Source of the DNA: an uncultured Collinsella sp.
GTDB taxonomy: Bacteria > Actinomycetota > Coriobacteriia > Coriobacteriales > Coriobacteriaceae
Assembly: GCA_902467875.1 (NCBI GenBank)
Contig: CABQWP010000002.1
Coordinates: 1-64,000, forward strand
Reading direction: 5' to 3'
Length of the DNA: 64,000 nt
The notes below the pieces were generated by a model. That model saw nothing but the letters and a program-made list of their open reading frames with translations. It was not told where the DNA came from and did no database searches. The position numbers were made by a program, and so were the translations under genes. The number at the start of each line of letters is the position of its first letter. Positions within the stretch are counted from its first letter, which is position 1. This document shows positions 61,123 to 64,000 of this stretch, piece after piece.

Positions 61123-62388
61123 CTATTCGTCCCAGGAGAGGTTCTTACCAGTCTTTTTTGCCAGCAGCAAGAACAGGCCGATAATAACGTTACATGCGAT
61201 GCAGAAGATGAAGACGCCCTGGAAGGAGCCGACAAGCTCATAGACCTTCATCATAACGGGCATGCCAAAGGCGCCGACGATATAGCCCACGGAGCAGATC
61301 AGCGCGAAGATGCGACCGAAATCGCGGGAGCCAAAGACATCCATAGCCAAAACGGTCAGGGCAGTGCCAGCGATGACGTACATTACGTCGTTCACGCCTG
61401 CTGCGAGGATGCTAAGCGTCGAGTTGCCGCTGCTCATCATGAGCATGACAAAGGAGAGGATGGAGACAGCGAGCCAGCCCAGAATGGCCTTCGTGCTGCC
61501 GAACCTATCGCAAGTGGTGCCGACGATCGGGTTGAGGAACAGATCGAAGAGCGATGCAGCGGATACCATGAAGCCGCCTACCATGGGGCTAAAACCAACC
61601 TCGGAAGCATACGTCGGGAAGAGCTGGTTCATGCAGCAAGTGAGCTGAACGAGACAGAGGAAGCCGATGCAGAAGAAGAAGGCAGGCGACTTAATGGCGC
61701 GCGCATAGCTAACGCCACGTGTGCTATCCTCGGTCGTCTCCTCGGTCTCGGTGACCGTCTCGCCCTCGACGTAGCCATAGGGCAGCATGCCCTTGTCCTG
61801 AGGCTTATAGCGGATAATCAGGACGGAAGCGGGGAGAATGAGCACGGCGGAGACGCCAGCGAGCACCAGATAGCCAGTCCTCCAGCCAGCGGCCTCGATG
61901 ACAGAGGTGATGACGGGGCTCATGATGAGCATGTAAATCGAGTTGACTGCCCAAGCGAGACCGATTGCCAGGCCACCAGATTTTTTGAACCACTGGTCAA
62001 TAACGTCGGACATGGCGACGCCGGTGGTGAAGGCGAAGCAAACGCCAATCAGGGCGCCAGCGGCGATGAACATCCAGACTTCGGTGTAGAAGGCCATGCC
62101 TGCGCCGGCGGCGAGCAGAATAAGCTCGACGACGGGGAGCCAAACCTTGCCAACAACCTTGGGGATGAGTTTTCCGACAAACGGAAGCGCCGCCGCAAGA
62201 CCGATGAGCGTCGCGGTAAAGTAATACGAGAAGATTGAATAGTCAAACCCGAACTCCTCGCACACGGGCGCGACGAAGGAGCCGGCGATTACGCTATAGG
62301 ATCCAGTCGTACCAGCAGACATGAGGCCAAGCGCGATTACGAGAACCCATGCGTAGACCTTGCTGCTCTTTAACTTTGCATTTTCCAT
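61123..62388 (-). CDS. MFS transporter, oxalate/formate antiporter-like (OFA type)
   Basis: 421 residues, 12 transmembrane helices. The N-terminal MSAGTTGSYSVIAGSFVAPVCEEFG and PVITSVIEAAGWRTGYLVLAG resemble OFA family MFS proteins. GGAG precedes the ATG at 62388. It follows the carbamoyltransferase gene by 11 bases, so it is likely the transporter for the substrate or product of the deiminase pathway. Classical agmatine pathways use an APC exchanger, so an MFS partner would be a variant. Confidence 0.82.
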   Translation of the reverse strand: MENAKLKSSKVYAWVLVIALGLMSAGTTGSYSVIAGSFVAPVCEEFGFDYSIFSYYFTATLIGLAAALPFVGKLIPKVVGKVWLPVVELILLAAGAGMAFYTEVWMFIAAGALIGVCFAFTTGVAMSDVIDQWFKKSGGLAIGLAWAVNSIYMLIMSPVITSVIEAAGWRTGYLVLAGVSAVLILPASVLIIRYKPQDKGMLPYGYVEGETVTETEETTEDSTRGVSYARAIKSPAFFFCIGFLCLVQLTCCMNQLFPTYASEVGFSPMVGGFMVSAASLFDLFLNPIVGTTCDRFGSTKAILGWLAVSILSFVMLMMSSGNSTLSILAAGVNDVMYVIAGTALTVLAMDVFGSRDFGRIFALICSVGYIVGAFGMPVMMKVYELVGSFQGVFIFCIACNVIIGLFLLLAKKTGKNLSWDE

Positions 62389-62399
62389 TGATACAACTC

Positions 62400-63464
62400 C
62401 TAGAGACCCAGAAGAGCACACATAACGGCCTTGATGGTGTGCTGACGGTTCTCTGCCTCACGGAAGATGACCGAAGCGTTGGCCTCAAAGCACTCGTCGG
62501 CAATCTCGAAACCCTCGGTGATGATCTCGCGATGGAGGTCGTTCTTGCACTGGTCGAGGAGCATCTTGCCAACACGGTGATCTGCGTTGTGGACAGAGGG
62601 AAGCTCATGCATGCAGAAGATGTCGGGATTGTTGGTGCGCTTGCACAGCTCGCTGGTGACGCGATAGGGGTACAGGGACTCGGCATCGCCCAGCCAGGAG
62701 TTGTAGTCGTCGGGATCCAGAACCTCTTCGCCGCACTCGGGGTTGATGTAGCGCCACTCCTCGGTAACGATAACGTCAACGCCATCCAGGGCATCGAGGT
62801 CAGAGGTGATGGTAAAGGTCCTATTGGGAGCGTACTTGGCGTAGCAGGCCTCCACCTCTTCGATCATTTCCTTGCACATCTGATGACGGAGGTCGTCGGG
62901 GCCGATGGCGAGGAAGTCCATGTCGAGCATAGCGCACAGACGGCCATACCACACCGGGGCGCCGGCGCAGTTGCCAACGAAAGCCATCTTCTTGCCGCGG
63001 CTCGTACGCAGACCGCCCCATTGCTCTTCCATCGTAAGAGCGTCAGCGAGCATCTGAGTCGGGTGATCGCCGAGAGTAAGGGCATTGATGACCGGGATGT
63101 CAACCAGGTCGGCGACGTCATAGAGGAACTGCTCGTCCTTCTGTGCGCGGTAGACGATGAGATCATACATGCCGTTAAAGACGCGCATGGCATCCTTGAC
63201 GGTCTCGCAGTCACCCATGTGGGAGTTGGTCAGATAAGTGAAGCCCATGCCCAAATCGTTGCAGGAGGTCTCGAATGCGCAACGAGTACGGGTCGAGCCC
63301 CACTCAAAGTTGGCGAGGACGTTTTTGCCGGGGAAGTAGCGCTGGTCGACACCAGACTTCTTCTGAGCCTTAAGGTTCCAGGCAAGATCGATGAGATAGC
63401 GGAAATCCTCGGAGGAGAGATCATGGATGTTGATGTAGTCGCGACCGCGGAGGCTGTTGTTCAT
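62400..63464 (-). CDS. Ornithine/putrescine carbamoyltransferase-family protein with atypical substrate site
   Basis: 354 residues. The carbamoyl phosphate motif STRTR (57-61) and HPTQMLAD (134) are intact, so the fold and carbamoyl transfer are well supported. The HCLP loop is H286-E-L-P289, and the DxxxSMG ornithine loop is replaced by TEEWRYINPE. Ornithine is therefore unlikely to be the substrate; putrescine carbamoyltransferase also usually keeps HCLP. AAAGGA precedes the ATG. Between the deiminase and MFS genes it should cleave or form a ureido compound and release or use carbamoyl phosphate. Confidence 0.85.
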   Translation of the reverse strand: MNNSLRGRDYINIHDLSSEDFRYLIDLAWNLKAQKKSGVDQRYFPGKNVLANFEWGSTRTRCAFETSCNDLGMGFTYLTNSHMGDCETVKDAMRVFNGMYDLIVYRAQKDEQFLYDVADLVDIPVINALTLGDHPTQMLADALTMEEQWGGLRTSRGKKMAFVGNCAGAPVWYGRLCAMLDMDFLAIGPDDLRHQMCKEMIEEVEACYAKYAPNRTFTITSDLDALDGVDVIVTEEWRYINPECGEEVLDPDDYNSWLGDAESLYPYRVTSELCKRTNNPDIFCMHELPSVHNADHRVGKMLLDQCKNDLHREIITEGFEIADECFEANASVIFREAENRQHTIKAVMCALLGL

Positions 63465-63586
63465 GCCTATTTTCCTTTCAATTGGTCGATAAATAAATGG
63501 CGAATGCGTCCCCGAGTGAAACACGGATATCCCTCGGGGACAGTAAATGTGGCACTTGGACCAGGCAGCGCAAGTTCGAGAACTTG
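63465..63586. other. Spacer in the deiminase operon
   Basis: No gene. An 8-bp inverted repeat TCCCCGAG (63509-63516) / CTCGGGGA (63533-63540) may be a processing or attenuation hairpin between the deiminase and carbamoyltransferase genes. Confidence 0.4.
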
Positions 63587-64000
63587 CTAGCAGCTGGCGG
63601 CCACGTCCTTGGTCCAGCAGTGCACGCCGCCGCCGGACAGGTTAAGCGCAAGAGAGTCGATCATGATGACCTTGCGATCGGGGAAGCAGCTCTCAAGAAC
63701 CGCCTTGGCCTGCTCGTCCTTCTCCTTCACGACTTGGCTCATGCCTTCGTGGTAATAACGCTGGCCTAGAACGACGCCGTTGCAGATGAGGAAGTTGCAG
63801 TAGCTCGCTGCGGCATAGAAGTGAACGGGGCCCTCGGGCCAAGGGGTGCCATCCATGAACTTGCCGCCCATTTCGTCGATGAAGCCCTTATACAGCTCGT
63901 AGTCCTCATCGCCGGGAGCGATGACAACCTCGATCGGCTCAGCAGTGGGCATGCGGACGATCTCGAAGGGCTTGCCCTCCCAGTCCGTCTCGTTGCTCAG
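63587..64000 (-). CDS. Agmatine deiminase-family protein, 5' part outside window
   Basis: At least 137 C-terminal residues are in the window; the frame is open at 64000. SYCNFLICNGVVLGQRYY, CFPDRKVIMID and ALNLSGGGVHCWTKD match the C-terminal half of agmatine deiminase/peptidyl-arginine deiminase-type enzymes, in which GGGIHC carries the nucleophilic Cys. Such enzymes hydrolyse a guanidine to a ureido group. The Gln of the usual HCxTQQ is replaced by KDV, so specificity may differ. It precedes the carbamoyltransferase gene in the same direction. Confidence 0.8.
   Translation of the reverse strand: MSNETDWEGKPFEIVRMPTAEPIEVVIAPGDEDYELYKGFIDEMGGKFMDGTPWPEGPVHFYAAASYCNFLICNGVVLGQRYYHEGMSQVVKEKDEQAKAVLESCFPDRKVIMIDSLALNLSGGGVHCWTKDVAASC

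Noticed and set aside
61057..62238. 393-codon plus-strand frame over the MFS gene
   Set aside because: His/Glu/Asp-rich product typical of antisense membrane genes; no start signal.

Overview
The window is high-GC, densely packed, almost entirely chromosomal DNA. It looks like a gut Coriobacteriia (Actinomycetota), most likely Collinsella or a close relative. This rests on gene content and style: a bile salt hydrolase-type enzyme, surface proteins with an LAATG sorting signal, large hybrid sensor kinases, many small intergenic hairpin repeats and near-consensus AGGAGG ribosome binding sites. The genus is inference. I see no tRNA, rRNA, CRISPR array or complete transposon.

Layout. 1-3035: the 3'-truncated choloylglycine hydrolase, a peptide deformylase-like protein lacking the catalytic Glu, and a purine-type NCS2 permease. 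2991-7080: a tandem duplication of a sortase-anchored beta-helix surface protein that carries along the last 14 codons of the permease. 7288-12576: an esterase, a uracil permease, a MetE-like methyltransferase with its LysR regulator, and a HAD phosphatase. 12675-14758: a TPP-riboswitch thiamine operon (thiM with two frameshifts, a thiamine-binding protein, thiE). 14871-20439: a patatin-like lipase and two paralogous c-di-GMP proteins. 20514-23402: a flavoprotein, a Cys-less ArsC-like protein, a CobW GTPase and trmL. 23469-31220: an accessory-looking stretch with AT-richer genes (a DUF4230 protein and a secreted protein of unknown function), a serine recombinase, and two P-loop ATPases flanking a UvrA-like protein. 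Each ATPase gene has a phased direct-repeat array upstream.

31214-49420 is mainly housekeeping and transport: a TetM-like GTPase, GNAT, RsmJ, an RlmA-like enzyme, MATE, a LysR/EamA pair, ung, an SDR plus VUT transporter with a possible preQ1 element, prfC, a GntR-ABC operon, a ClC channel, a LOG protein and a K+ channel. 49618-56073 is a sensory block of two hybrid histidine kinases: one has solute-binding domains fused to it, the other is translationally coupled to a separate solute-binding lipoprotein. 56218-60674 holds a MalY-like lyase, trmO, an XRE/TipAS regulator, glutaredoxin and a dihydrouridine synthase. 61123-64000 is a deiminase / carbamoyltransferase / MFS operon resembling an agmatine or ureido-compound catabolic system, whose carbamoyltransferase lacks two classic ornithine-binding signatures.

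The most unusual items are the permease-tail duplication, the iteron-bearing ATPase genes (one with no normal start codon), the divergent carbamoyltransferase operon, the catalytic-residue losses in the deformylase-like and ArsC-like proteins, a 181-bp terminal-inverted-repeat element (60809-60989), paired TGTTACAGAT hairpins before the GntR operon, and a dispersed family of hairpins with a CTGTCCCTTT-type core.
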